Source: Nitrosomonas sp. Is79A3
GTDB lineage: Bacteria; Pseudomonadota; Gammaproteobacteria; Burkholderiales; Nitrosomonadaceae
Direction of reading: 5' to 3'
Length of the DNA stretch: 64,000 nt
Assembly (NCBI RefSeq): GCF_000219585.1
Contig: NC_015731.1
Location: forward strand, 1,860,001 to 1,924,000
Position numbers and translations under genes: made by a program. Below are positions 36,469 through 45,738 of the stretch, piece after piece; positions within the stretch are counted from its first letter, which is position 1, and every line of letters begins with the position of its first letter. The notes under the pieces are model-generated. The model was not told the origin of the DNA and made no database searches. It saw nothing but the letters and a program-made list of their open reading frames with translations.

Positions 36469-38007
36469 CTAAAATAATAATATTGAAGTGCGACAAATTG
36501 TCGCAGTACCCTTTTGTTTTCTGATTTCAATATATGATTCTGCAGGTAAAAGAAGGTTTCTAATGAGAAATTTGAATTTATTAGCCACTAACAAATTGTA
36601 GCTAGTCGACCCTGAAAAAGTATCAAACGACAGTTGTTCTGGAAAAGCTGCCCGGGGAAACTCTTGCTTACTAAAATGCATGCCCTGGTAGTTTAAATTT
36701 CCATCAAGGAATCCGATAATTTGCAATTTTCGCCATGGGAAAAAGAGCCAAACAATGGCCAGCAGCCATTGTTTCAGATTCCAGGCGGCAGCAGCCATCA
36801 GCAGGTTGCTGCGATCGCCAATAGCGCCTTTCAGATAGTTCCTCGCCATTCGATAATCCGATTTCAGGTGGCCGATAATGGGTTCAATCGCGGCACGCCT
36901 CCTGCACTGTTTCCGCTTCTTGTCTTTCTGGTATCGGGTATCTTTCTTGAGTCCTTTTCCGGGCAAAATGATCTGGGTTCCATTGACTTCACGTTTGCCG
37001 CGGTAGCCGCGATCGCATACGGCTTGCTTGGCTGCTTTCCCGCGCGAAATCTCAACATGACGCAGGATCTCTGGTAACGTATTGCTGTCATGCAGATTCT
37101 GTTCGTGACTGATTACGCCGACGATCAGATTACCTTTTGCGGTACTGGCGATCGATGCTTGGCTAGCGTACTCATATTGTTTGTGGTCTTTCCCCTTGGC
37201 GACACAGTACACTTGCGGTTCGTGCAATGAGTAGATCTTGTTCTTATCGTTTTGCTGTTGCCGTAATACGCGCTCATACAATAGAAAGTCCCGTTGATAG
37301 CATTCAAACAGACAGTGCTGCGGTAATTCTCTCCTGAGTTCCCGTATCAATACACCTGCAATGGTTCTGAGCCGCTTTAATGCGCGTTTAGCCTTGGCTC
37401 TTTTCTTCACGTGCCGGTAGTGCCGAATATCCAGGCGCAGTGACTTCACTTCTTTGACGAAAGTGCGCCGCTGTGAAATGCCGTGGGCGGGGCCAATCTT
37501 GTTGAGGCGATTGATAATCTTGATCGCTAGTTTGCTATCTGTCGGGTACGTGATGTTCTTCTCATGCACAGTCGTGTCAACATGGACCACATCTTCCAGC
37601 GCTGATTCCCCATGCAAACCAACACTCATCCGGAAAATCCGCTCTACACCTTGCGCGCCTAGGCGCTTGCGAAAATGCACCAGCTCCGTACTATGGCAAG
37701 GCAGCTTTTGCTGGAATTCTTTCATGCCGCAAAAGGCCTGGTAATAAGGATTGCGCTTCCACTGCAATACTATCGATTCGTCACTCAGATTCTCTAACTG
37801 CTTCAGTATCAATAACCCAACCATCAGCCGGATCGGCTTACTCGGCGCACCTGCCGCCGTCGTGTAATGGATGGAAAATGATTCCTCAAATTCTTGCCAG
37901 GGTATCGCTGATGCAAGCTTCAGCAACAAATCATTGGGATCAAGTTGCATCAACAAATCTGTTCCAAACAAATTCGGTTGATGAATCGTACTGCTATGTC
38001 TTAGCAT
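36469..38007 (-). CDS. IS5-type DDE transposase, copy 3, extended C-terminus
   Basis: 512 residues. Nearly identical to the other copies through FSGST (with single changes such as GDRSNLL for GDRINLL and AIVWLFF for AIFWLFF). It then reads 44 additional residues of host DNA before a stop, because the element has no internal stop. Catalytic motifs are intact; whether the longer tail affects activity is unknown. Confidence 0.9.
   Translation of the reverse strand: MLRHSSTIHQPNLFGTDLLMQLDPNDLLLKLASAIPWQEFEESFSIHYTTAAGAPSKPIRLMVGLLILKQLENLSDESIVLQWKRNPYYQAFCGMKEFQQKLPCHSTELVHFRKRLGAQGVERIFRMSVGLHGESALEDVVHVDTTVHEKNITYPTDSKLAIKIINRLNKIGPAHGISQRRTFVKEVKSLRLDIRHYRHVKKRAKAKRALKRLRTIAGVLIRELRRELPQHCLFECYQRDFLLYERVLRQQQNDKNKIYSLHEPQVYCVAKGKDHKQYEYASQASIASTAKGNLIVGVISHEQNLHDSNTLPEILRHVEISRGKAAKQAVCDRGYRGKREVNGTQIILPGKGLKKDTRYQKDKKRKQCRRRAAIEPIIGHLKSDYRMARNYLKGAIGDRSNLLMAAAAWNLKQWLLAIVWLFFPWRKLQIIGFLDGNLNYQGMHFSKQEFPRAAFPEQLSFDTFSGSTSYNLLVANKFKFLIRNLLLPAESYIEIRKQKGTATICRTSILLF
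36489..36505. promoter_or_regulatory. 17-bp palindrome upstream of the tail-anchored gene
   Basis: tgcgacaaattgtcgca is a perfect inverted repeat (TGCGACAA-a-TTGTCGCA) located 65-81 bases before the start codon at 36424. The size and symmetry fit an operator for a dimeric regulator. The regulator is unknown. Confidence 0.5.
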
Positions 38008-38128
38008 TTTTAATCACCATTTCGACCAGAAAACACTTGGATATTTTAACATTTCCGGTCGTTATGAGCATTAAGAATCAGTATATTTATAACTAATATC
38101 AGGAGCTTATAGATATTTCAGGGTCGAT
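36605..38128 (-). mobile_element. IS5-type insertion sequence, copy 3 with a divergent end
   Basis: 1524 bp. The 3' end of the element (36605) is the same as in copies 1 and 2, but the last ~50 bp at the other end (about 38085-38128) differ strongly while keeping atatttcaggg and the total length. Flanking hexamers are tagcta and taagta, which do not match, so no clear target duplication remains. Confidence 0.88.
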
Positions 38129-38140
38129 TAAGTATTAGCA

Positions 38141-39253
38141 CTATATCCATTTTTTCTTTTTAAAATAATAAAGCAATCCTAAACTGATCGTAATAAAAAT
38201 CACCCATAGTGCAGGATAAGCCCATCGCCATTTCAATTCCGGCATGTATTCAAAGTTCATTCCATAAATACCGGCGATAAAAGTCAATGGTATAAAAATG
38301 GATGCGAAAATGGTTAGGACTTTCATTGTTTCATTCAGCTTATTGCTGATACTGGAAAGATAAATATCATGCATGGCAGAGATCCTCTCTCGATAAGATT
38401 CGAGTGAATCGGTGACGCGTAGTACATGATCATAAACATCCCCGTAATAACGCAGCGTTTTTTGCTGTAGCAAGGGAGTATCGATACGCTGAATTGTCGC
38501 CAATAATTCGCGCAGTGGAGAAATATTGCGTTTCATGGATATCAAACCACGGCGTATCTGTTGCACGGTTTGCAGCATCTCTTTACTGGAATTGAATAAT
38601 ATGTCGTCTTCCAATGGATCAATAACATCATCCAAACTATCTTCTACAACAAAATATTCATCAACTATCGTATCAAGGATAACGTACGCCAAGTAATCAC
38701 TGCCAAACTGCCGTAAGCGGCCATTGCGGTTTTGCAGGTGGTTGTATATGGGATCAAATGTATCATCAGCTTTTTCTTTAAAGGTAACCACATAATTGGC
38801 TAATAGCAGGATACTGATTTGCTCGTACTGCAGACAAAAGTTTTTTTCCCGGTTAAGACTGATACCTTTGATAACCATATAAAGAAAATCATCGTACTCT
38901 TCCAGTTTGGGTCGCTGATGGGTACTTAAGATATCTTCCAATACCAAAGGATGAATATTCAGTTCCTGGCCTATGCTCTCCACGATATGGATATCACTCA
39001 ATCCATCCACATTCACCCAAGTAATCTGTTCCGCGTTTTTTAAGTGTTGTAACTCTGCAATCGAAGTAATTTCATCGCGCGTCAAAGTATCCGCATTGTA
39101 TTGTGTAACGGTAATTTTACATTCCGACTCATGTTTCTCGCCAATATGTACCAGTGTTCCCGCAGGAAGCCCGGATTTATCGGCTGCGCTGCTTAAAAAT
39201 TTTTTAGTGGTTTGTTGCTGCAGGAAGTGTCCTGACGGAGAAGTAGAACGCAT
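38141..39253 (-). CDS. corA: CorA-type magnesium/cobalt transporter
   Basis: 370-residue inner-membrane Mg2+ channel of the CorA family. A long cytoplasmic alpha/beta N-terminal domain is followed by the stalk helix and two C-terminal transmembrane helices (VLTIFASIFIPLTFIAGIYG and YPALWVIFITISLGLLYYF). The GMN selectivity motif is present in YGMNFEYMPEL, and the C-terminus is basic (KKKKWI). It marks the right border of the IS island. A short upstream start choice is not obvious, so the ATG at 39253 is kept. Confidence 0.93.
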   Translation of the reverse strand: MRSTSPSGHFLQQQTTKKFLSSAADKSGLPAGTLVHIGEKHESECKITVTQYNADTLTRDEITSIAELQHLKNAEQITWVNVDGLSDIHIVESIGQELNIHPLVLEDILSTHQRPKLEEYDDFLYMVIKGISLNREKNFCLQYEQISILLLANYVVTFKEKADDTFDPIYNHLQNRNGRLRQFGSDYLAYVILDTIVDEYFVVEDSLDDVIDPLEDDILFNSSKEMLQTVQQIRRGLISMKRNISPLRELLATIQRIDTPLLQQKTLRYYGDVYDHVLRVTDSLESYRERISAMHDIYLSSISNKLNETMKVLTIFASIFIPLTFIAGIYGMNFEYMPELKWRWAYPALWVIFITISLGLLYYFKKKKWI

Positions 39254-39406
39254 AGAAGCTTACCCGGAACGAATGGCCAAAATGCTTATTCTAAGTGCTT
39301 TGCTTACGGTTGGGGGAATATACTGCAAGAAACCAATGGAAAAAGAATAGGACTGATCGATAACGATCAGAAAACTGCAGATGCGGTTGAGTTACCGGAA
39401 GGCGTA

Positions 39407-39604
39407 TCAGGGAATATTCTGCTCAGATAGGCCTGATTTGCCAAGATACTCGATTTGATCAGCAATTCGGTTATTCTGAAGGGAACACCAATCTTGCCAG
39501 ACTTTACGGGCTTCTTCTATATCACTGAATGTCCAGAGTACCACACCATCTTCGGTCATCAAAGTTGCCATTTTATTAGGCCATTCTTTAATCAAGCAAT
39601 ACAT
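39407..39604 (-). CDS. small hypothetical protein, 65 residues
   Basis: Begins MYCLIKEWPNKMATLMTEDG with AGGAGAAAG just before the ATG, which supports translation. VLWTFSDIEEARKVWQDWC looks like a small alpha/beta protein. Not recognised. It lies between corA and the lipoprotein gene. Confidence 0.6.
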   Translation of the reverse strand: MYCLIKEWPNKMATLMTEDGVVLWTFSDIEEARKVWQDWCSLQNNRIADQIEYLGKSGLSEQNIP

Positions 39605-39803
39605 TACTTTCTCCTGGGTATTTATAATGTCAGTAAGCTTAATCTGCTTGTGTGAAGATTTGATGACTGAATTATGAAGAATTTATGACAATGCGTATAT
39701 TATGTAGTACTCAGCGTTCATTGATGGCATCATGTTATTTACTTAAATGTTATTTATATTCGGCGTATATCACTCTCTATTTTCTTTATAAGGAGCAATC
39801 ATA

Positions 39804-40382
39804 ATGAGAAGAACGATTTACAATCAGTTTAGTGCTTTAACAATACTCATATCAATCATGGGCTGTGCAGCTACCAACAGTCCTAATAATCCCTTGAACA
39901 CGGTTGATCGCGGCTTGACAACGATAGAAAGTGCGGCGCAAAGTGGCAGGCAAGTACTTGATGCAGGTTCGGCTGCTGCTAGTACAACGGGTATTAACCA
40001 AATCGGACTGGTTGATATTTTGGTTCACCGGTTAGGTGTATCGCCTCAACAAGCATTAGGAGGTGCTGGCGCGATTTTTCAAATGGCGCAAGGAACTATG
40101 AATCCGCAAGCATTTGCCACTTTATCAAAATCCATTCCCGGAATGGATAGCATGCTGAATGCAGCTCCCGCCATGTCCAATTTGTCAGGCGGTTTATCTT
40201 CTCTGATGGGGGATAAAAGTAATACGTTGGGCAACGTAACTGCACTTGCCGCATCTTTCCAGCAATTGAGTCTTTCGCCGGACATGGTGGGTCAATTTAT
40301 CCCCATCGTAACAAATTATGTAAGCAAAACAAGCGGACAGGCTACTGCCGATCTGTTGCAATCCGCTTTGACTGCACGTTGA
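39804..40382 (+). CDS. DUF2780-type lipoprotein
   Basis: 192 residues. An N-terminal signal with lipobox ISIMGC (Cys about 21) marks it as a lipoprotein. The body resembles the DUF2780 (VcgC/VcgE-like) family: LVDILVHRLGVSPQQALGGAGAIFQMAQ near residues 68-95 and LSPDMVGQFIPIVTNYV near the C-terminus. Function unknown; probably membrane-attached in the periplasm. AAGGAG lies before the ATG. A hairpin follows at 40413-40444. Confidence 0.75.
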   Translation: MRRTIYNQFSALTILISIMGCAATNSPNNPLNTVDRGLTTIESAAQSGRQVLDAGSAAASTTGINQIGLVDILVHRLGVSPQQALGGAGAIFQMAQGTMNPQAFATLSKSIPGMDSMLNAAPAMSNLSGGLSSLMGDKSNTLGNVTALAASFQQLSLSPDMVGQFIPIVTNYVSKTSGQATADLLQSALTAR

Positions 40383-40412
40383 GTGCTGCGAAATCATTTA
40401 TTTATAAAGAAA

Positions 40413-40444
40413 AGTGCAAACCAATAGAAATATTGGCTTGCACT
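40413..40444 (+). terminator. hairpin after the DUF2780 gene
   Basis: Stem agtgcaaaccaata / tattggcttgcact (one mismatch) with a gaaa tetraloop, 30 bases after the stop. The following T content is modest, so it may be a terminator or an RNA-stabilising hairpin. Confidence 0.6.
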
Positions 40445-40486
40445 CTTATGTTATCGCCTGTGCAATGCTGTAATACATAAAGTGTA

Positions 40487-40666
40487 ATGCCTTGGACAGC
40501 AGAATATTACCCTGTCGCGATGCGGAATTTACCGAGCCCCGTAAGGCTGAAAGCAATTGCGATTGCGAATGCCCTGCTAGCAAGAAGAATGCCGGAAGAT
40601 CACGCAATCCGCATTGCAATTGCTCAAGCTAAACGATGGGCGTACCGTTCAGGTATCCTTCCATAA
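40487..40666 (+). CDS. small conserved-type protein, 59 residues
   Basis: An ATG at 40487 opens a 59-codon frame ending at TAA 40664-40666. It begins MPWTAEYYPVAMRNLP, continues VRLKAIAIANALLARRMPED and contains AIRIAIAQAKRWA. This pattern (MPW...PxxMxNLPxxVRxKAIxIANALL...AIRIAxAxAKxWA) is that of a widespread family of very small bacterial proteins of unknown function. The Shine-Dalgarno is weak. The strong family resemblance over its full length is why I call it real. It lies convergent with galU. Confidence 0.72.
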   Translation: MPWTAEYYPVAMRNLPSPVRLKAIAIANALLARRMPEDHAIRIAIAQAKRWAYRSGILP

Positions 40667-40725
40667 TCACCGTTTGTGCTGTGATTAACTAAAGCCGGAT
40701 ACTTTACTCAGCTCAACATCCGAAT

Positions 40726-41619
40726 TTATGGCGATTTTTCCAGTTTATTTTTTACTAAATCATACAAATACGACGCAAATTCCTGCTTGAGCTCCGGATG
40801 CTGTAGTGCAAATTCTACGGTTGCTTGCAAATAACCTGATTTACTCCCGCAGTCGAAACGCTTGCCATCAAACTCGTAGCCCAATACTGTTTCTTCTTTT
40901 AGCAGTTTCGCGATTGCATCGGTTAATTGAATTTCATTTCCGGCTCCGCGCTGTGTCTTTTCAAGCAGTTTAAAGATGCGCGGTGTGAGAATATAACGGC
41001 CGACTACCGCTAAATTGGAAGGTGCTTTATCGATGGCCGGTTTTTCAACAATCGCATTGACCTTTGACAAGCTATCAGAAATGGGGGAACTGTCAATAAT
41101 GCCATACCGGTTGACTGTCTCGCGAGCAACGTGTTCGATTCCCAGTATCGAACAATGATGTTGGCTATAAATATCAACCATTTGGCTTAAACAACTTCTT
41201 TCGTTGGTATTGATCAAATCATCCGCCAGCAATACCGCGAAAGGCTCATCACCTACGACGGACTGCGCGCATAGCACTGCATGTCCCAATCCGAGTGCCT
41301 CTGCTTGCCGGATATAGACGCAATCAATACGTGGCGGCAGGATATTGCGAACAATGTTCAACATTTCTTGCTTTCCGCTTGCTTCTAGTTCTGCTTCCAG
41401 TTCGTAAGCTTTATCAAAATGATCAGGTATCGAACTTTTGTTGCGCCCGATGATAAAAATTAACACATCAATTCCTGCAGCAACGGCTTCTTCTGCGGCA
41501 AACTGGATCAATGGCTTATCAACGATCGGTAGCATTTCTTTTGGATTTGCTTTGGTTGCGGGCAGAAAACGTGTTCCTAAACCAGCAACAGGAAAAACCG
41601 CTTTTCTTATCGCTTTCAT
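40726..41619 (-). CDS. galU: UTP-glucose-1-phosphate uridylyltransferase
   Basis: 297-residue nucleotidyltransferase that makes UDP-glucose from UTP and glucose-1-phosphate. Signatures are AVFPVAGLGTRFLPATKANP (nucleotide-binding loop), KEMLPIVDKPLIQFAAEEAV, and the C-terminal KRFDCGSKSGYLQATVEFAL. It is the last gene of the same-strand group cysD-cysNC-DHH-galE-galU. With galE it supplies nucleotide sugars for lipopolysaccharide or exopolysaccharide. Confidence 0.95.
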   Translation of the reverse strand: MKAIRKAVFPVAGLGTRFLPATKANPKEMLPIVDKPLIQFAAEEAVAAGIDVLIFIIGRNKSSIPDHFDKAYELEAELEASGKQEMLNIVRNILPPRIDCVYIRQAEALGLGHAVLCAQSVVGDEPFAVLLADDLINTNERSCLSQMVDIYSQHHCSILGIEHVARETVNRYGIIDSSPISDSLSKVNAIVEKPAIDKAPSNLAVVGRYILTPRIFKLLEKTQRGAGNEIQLTDAIAKLLKEETVLGYEFDGKRFDCGSKSGYLQATVEFALQHPELKQEFASYLYDLVKNKLEKSP

Positions 41620-41697
41620 TTAGAGCTCTCCTTAATATTTAGTACAGTAATCTCAGATCCGGTAAATTTACAGTTGACCTATGGGCGGTAGCTTTGA

Positions 41698-42723
41698 TCA
41701 GTTCTGATAGCCTTTGGGATTGGTGCATTGCCAATGCCAACTGCTTGCGCACATTTCTCCCAAACCATGTTTCGCTTGCCAACCCAACAGCTCAAAAGCA
41801 CGTTTCGGGTCGGCATAGCAGGAGGCAATATCACCGGGACGTCTGGGTGCAATCCGATACGGAATAGACCGCCCGCTCGCCTTCTCAAAAGCATGCACTA
41901 CATCTAGAACACTATAACCCAGTCCAGTACCTAGGTTCACAGTCAGGCACTGGCCTGATTTGTTATCTTGCGCGCTTTGTGACGCTTCCAATGCCTTGAG
42001 ATGCCCATGTGCTAAATCAACAACGTGAATGTAATCCCTGACTCCGGTTCCATCGGGGGTAGGATAATCGTTACCCCATACGTTCAGAGCTTCTCTTCTC
42101 CCTACAGCAACCTGTGTTACATAAGGCATTAAATTATTCGGTATTCCTTGTGGATCCTCGCCGATCAATCCACTGGCGTGTGCACCTACCGGATTGAAGT
42201 ATCGCAATATACTGATCCTAAGCGTGTTATCGCTTTGATGAAAATCACGCAGTATTTCTTCGACCATGAGCTTGCTGCGGCCATAAGGATTGGTGGGTGC
42301 AAGCGGATGATCCTCGGTCAATGGCAATCGGACCGGATCACCATAAACAGTTGCAGAAGAGCTGAATACCAGTGTTTTGACATCGCATTCGTGCATTGCT
42401 TGCAACAGCCGCAACGTGCCAACCACGTTATTATCGTAATAGGAAAGCGGTTGTTCAACCGATTCCCCCACTGCTTTAAGGCCGGCAAAGTGAATAACAG
42501 CATTGGCTTTACATTCTTTTAGGGCGGCTACCAAGCTCGCATGATTGCGGCAATCGCCTTCAATCAATCCCATCTTTCTACCGGTAATTCGTTCAACTCG
42601 TGCCAGCGCTTCAGGATTGCTGTTGCAGAAATTATCAAATACCGTGATGTCAAAACCCGCGTTTAGCAGTTCAACGCAGGTATGCGATCCGATATATCCG
42701 GCACCGCCAGTGACAAGAATCAT
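41698..42723 (-). CDS. galE: UDP-glucose 4-epimerase
   Basis: 341-residue extended short-chain dehydrogenase. The NAD-binding motif is VTGGAGYIGSHTCVELL at the N-terminus. The catalytic YxxxK is in NPYGRSKLMVEEIL near residue 150, preceded by the SSSATVYG serine motif. RRPGDIASCYADPKRA near the C-terminus is typical of GalE. It interconverts UDP-glucose and UDP-galactose, next to galU (78-base gap). Confidence 0.94.
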   Translation of the reverse strand: MILVTGGAGYIGSHTCVELLNAGFDITVFDNFCNSNPEALARVERITGRKMGLIEGDCRNHASLVAALKECKANAVIHFAGLKAVGESVEQPLSYYDNNVVGTLRLLQAMHECDVKTLVFSSSATVYGDPVRLPLTEDHPLAPTNPYGRSKLMVEEILRDFHQSDNTLRISILRYFNPVGAHASGLIGEDPQGIPNNLMPYVTQVAVGRREALNVWGNDYPTPDGTGVRDYIHVVDLAHGHLKALEASQSAQDNKSGQCLTVNLGTGLGYSVLDVVHAFEKASGRSIPYRIAPRRPGDIASCYADPKRAFELLGWQAKHGLGEMCASSWHWQCTNPKGYQN

Positions 42724-42798
42724 GATTATTAACCTCGAAAATAGACAGATTTATCAACGGCATTGAAGACCACTGATGCACTTCAGGACTCTACTCAG

Positions 42799-43755
42799 CT
42801 AACTAAAATGCTGCTTGAAGTGTGTCACAAAGTTATCAAGCGAGTCTGTTGGTAAATGGTTGATACCTGCCGCAGCTTTGCGCCCTCCACCTGTGTCAAA
42901 TTGCAGGCAAAGCACGTCTGCACCCTGCGGATTCGTAAGAGAAGCTCGTACACTCACCGTATATTTGCCAGAGTGATTCGGCGTAATCACTGCATGCGCA
43001 CGTTCAGGATTTTCATTTGCCAGTTTGTTGGCAAAGTTACCGGTTACGCGCCTTGCCCAAGGCGCGTCTGGTAGCAAATAAGCCGCACAGCGGTCATCAC
43101 TCATTAATGGATGCAATAAGGCAGCCTGGCTCATATCATCGTTGAATCCGGATGCAAGCTGAGTAAAAGCAGCCGATTGAGCAATGAAATCGAATGGATT
43201 ACTATACGGCTCTAATTTCTTATATAGCTCTTCTGGATGAAAGTTCAGATCAGATAAACTGTCGCCATAGCCATTGTAGTTCAGATATTCACCCAAACGA
43301 GCGAGTTGTTCCGCTTTTGCTTCAGTTAATCCTGCCGAGTTCGCAAGCTGATGGGCTTTTTTTATAAGATTATCACCAAAGGCGGCGGTAATTGCCCACA
43401 GATGAAATTCCCCTTTCAAGTATTGATCAACCAACAAACTGGTACATACATCGGCCGACAAATCAATGTGCGGCGTCAAATTGGGATGTTGCGGTATTTC
43501 TCCGGCATGATGATGATCGAAATATTCAACAATTACACCCATTTCCAGCAAGCGCATCAAACCTTTGCGATTGCTATCCAAAGAAATATCAAGCACCGTT
43601 ACCCGATCGCCTGTATTAGCTTCAACACGATCGAGTAGCTTAATATCACGCTTAACCCCGGTGACCAAGCTGCCGGTTACCGGATCAGCCAGTCTCAACT
43701 GATGCAGTGCGCACAATCCATCCGCATCACCATTAAATACATAGTACTGAGTCAT
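42799..43755 (-). CDS. DHH-family phosphoesterase
   Basis: 318 residues. The N-terminal metal site VFNGDADGLCALHQLRL and the DHH signature VEYFDHHHAGEIP (about residues 77-90) define the RecJ/NrnA-type superfamily. The C-terminal DHHA1 motif DTGGGRKAAAGINHLP is near residue 295. It probably hydrolyses a phosphodiester or small nucleotide; in this position next to cysNC and galE, degradation of pAp or an oligonucleotide is possible but unproven. Gaps of about 75 bases to both neighbours suggest co-transcription. Confidence 0.8.
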   Translation of the reverse strand: MTQYYVFNGDADGLCALHQLRLADPVTGSLVTGVKRDIKLLDRVEANTGDRVTVLDISLDSNRKGLMRLLEMGVIVEYFDHHHAGEIPQHPNLTPHIDLSADVCTSLLVDQYLKGEFHLWAITAAFGDNLIKKAHQLANSAGLTEAKAEQLARLGEYLNYNGYGDSLSDLNFHPEELYKKLEPYSNPFDFIAQSAAFTQLASGFNDDMSQAALLHPLMSDDRCAAYLLPDAPWARRVTGNFANKLANENPERAHAVITPNHSGKYTVSVRASLTNPQGADVLCLQFDTGGGRKAAAGINHLPTDSLDNFVTHFKQHFS

Positions 43756-43827
43756 ATTGTTATACTAAGTGATTTTGCATATGGATAGCCATTAATTCAG
43801 ATCTTCATCCAATTGAAAAAGAGGAAA

Positions 43828-45738
43828 TCAAGGCTGATTAAGTGCGCCTTTGATCGTCAGATAATTGATAATTTGCTCAACAGCCTGTTCCGGGGTCTTA
43901 TCCATCGTATCAATGCAAATTTCTGCATTTTCTGGTACCTCATACGGTGAATCAATGCCGGTAAAGTTTTTCAATTCACCACGTCGCATTTTTTTGTACA
44001 GTCCCTTAGGGTCTCGTTCTTCTGCCACATGAATGGGGGTATCGATGAATATCTCAAAGAATTCCCCTTGCTCGACCAGTTCCCGCGCCATCCGCCGTTC
44101 GGAACGAAACGGCGAGATGAACGATACCAGTACAATCTGTCCTGCATCGATCATCAGCTTGGCGACTTCAGCGATACGGCGAATATTTTCAACGCGGTCG
44201 GCATCGGTAAAACCAAGATCCTTATTGAGACCATGACGCACATTGTCTCCATCCAGCAGATAAGTATGTTTGCCCAATGAATAGAGTTTTTTCTCGACCA
44301 GATTGGCTATGGTTGATTTGCCACTGCCTGACAATCCGGTAAACCAAAGTATGAATGGCTTTTGGCCTTTAATGGCTGCATGCGCCTGCTTATTAATGTT
44401 GATGGCCTGCCAATGAATATTTTGCGAGCGGCGCAAAGCAAAATGTAGCATACCCGCGCCAACCGTATTATTGGTCAGGCGATCGATCATAATAAAACCA
44501 CCGGTATCGCGATCTTCTTTATACGGATCAAATGCGATCAACTGATCAGAACTTAAATTACAAATCCCGATTTCATTGAGTTCCAGCTTTGTAACCGCAA
44601 CATGCTCGAGCGTATTGATGTTAACCTTATATTTCAGCAATGAAATATTAGCCGTGACCGTTCTTGCGCCTATCTTCATTAAATACGGTCTGCCCGGCAA
44701 CATTGGTTCGTCAGACATCCATACAATAGTTGCTTCGAACTGGTCTGCCACACTCGGCGGCGTGTCAGTTGCTGCAAGAATATCGCCCCGGCTGATATCG
44801 ATTTCATCTGTCAGAGTCAACGTAACAGATTGCCCGGAAATAACTTGCTCAAGATCGCCATCACTGGTTACGATGCGTGCCACACGGCTTTCTCTGCCAG
44901 ACGGCAGGACTCGAACAGGATCGCCAGGTTTAATACTGCCACGCACAACGATTCCAGAATAACCACGAAAATCTAGATTGGGGCGATTTACCCACTGCAC
45001 CGGCATGCGAAAAACTCCAGATTCTTCAGCCGCATCTTCTACTTGTACGTTCTCAAGGTATCCCATCAATGTTTCCCCGCGATACCAAGGGGTATTCGTA
45101 CTCAGCTCAGTAATATTGTCGCCTTTCAGAGCGGACATAGGGATGGTCACAATATTTTGCAAACCGACTTCTTTTGCAAAAATACGGTAATCATTATCAA
45201 TTCGGTTAAAAATTTCTTCCGAGTACCCCACCATATCCAGCTTATTGATTGCCAGCACCACATAGCGAATTCCGATTAATGAAACCAGATAGCTATGCCG
45301 CCGGGTTTGTGTCAATACGCCTTTACGGGCATCGATAAGGATAACCGCAACATCAGCCGTTGAAGCACCAGTGATCATATTGCGCGTATATTGTTCATGT
45401 CCTGGCGTATCTGCGACGATAAACTTTCGCTTATCTGTCGAAAAAAAACGATACGCCACGTCAATGGTAATGCCCTGTTCACGCTCTGCCGAAAGTCCAT
45501 CCACCAGAAGCGCAAAATCCAGATCCCCAGCTTGTGTACCAACTTTCTTTGAATCAACTTCCAACTGAGCCAATTGGTCTTCAAATAACATTTTTGACTC
45601 ATAAAGCAAGCGCCCAATCAGAGTACTTTTTCCGTCATCAACACTGCCACAGGTGATAAAACGAAGTAAGCTTTTGTTTTCATGGGTTTTTAAATATAGC
45701 TCGATATCCTCGGCAATCAAATCAGACACGTGTGCCAT
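43828..45738 (-). CDS. cysNC: sulfate adenylyltransferase subunit 1 / APS kinase fusion
   Basis: 636-residue bifunctional enzyme (NodQ type). The N-terminal GTPase (CysN) has the P-loop GSVDDGKSTLIGRLLYESK, the switch motif VADTPGHEQYTRN and AINKLDMVG. It is followed by EF-Tu-like beta-barrels. The C-terminal kinase (CysC, from about residue 455) has WFTGLSGSGKSTIANLVEKK and LDGDNVRHGLNKDLGF. With CysD it turns sulfate and ATP into APS and then PAPS. Its ATG overlaps the cysD stop by one base (TAATG), which indicates tight coupling. Confidence 0.95.
   Translation of the reverse strand: MAHVSDLIAEDIELYLKTHENKSLLRFITCGSVDDGKSTLIGRLLYESKMLFEDQLAQLEVDSKKVGTQAGDLDFALLVDGLSAEREQGITIDVAYRFFSTDKRKFIVADTPGHEQYTRNMITGASTADVAVILIDARKGVLTQTRRHSYLVSLIGIRYVVLAINKLDMVGYSEEIFNRIDNDYRIFAKEVGLQNIVTIPMSALKGDNITELSTNTPWYRGETLMGYLENVQVEDAAEESGVFRMPVQWVNRPNLDFRGYSGIVVRGSIKPGDPVRVLPSGRESRVARIVTSDGDLEQVISGQSVTLTLTDEIDISRGDILAATDTPPSVADQFEATIVWMSDEPMLPGRPYLMKIGARTVTANISLLKYKVNINTLEHVAVTKLELNEIGICNLSSDQLIAFDPYKEDRDTGGFIMIDRLTNNTVGAGMLHFALRRSQNIHWQAININKQAHAAIKGQKPFILWFTGLSGSGKSTIANLVEKKLYSLGKHTYLLDGDNVRHGLNKDLGFTDADRVENIRRIAEVAKLMIDAGQIVLVSFISPFRSERRMARELVEQGEFFEIFIDTPIHVAEERDPKGLYKKMRRGELKNFTGIDSPYEVPENAEICIDTMDKTPEQAVEQIINYLTIKGALNQP

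Noticed and set aside
32594..38128. Composite transposon formed by IS5-type copies 2 and 3
   Set aside because: Copy 2 has its own matching taatta repeats, and the interrupted gene is restored exactly, so it inserted alone. The outer flanks (taatta, taagta) do not match.
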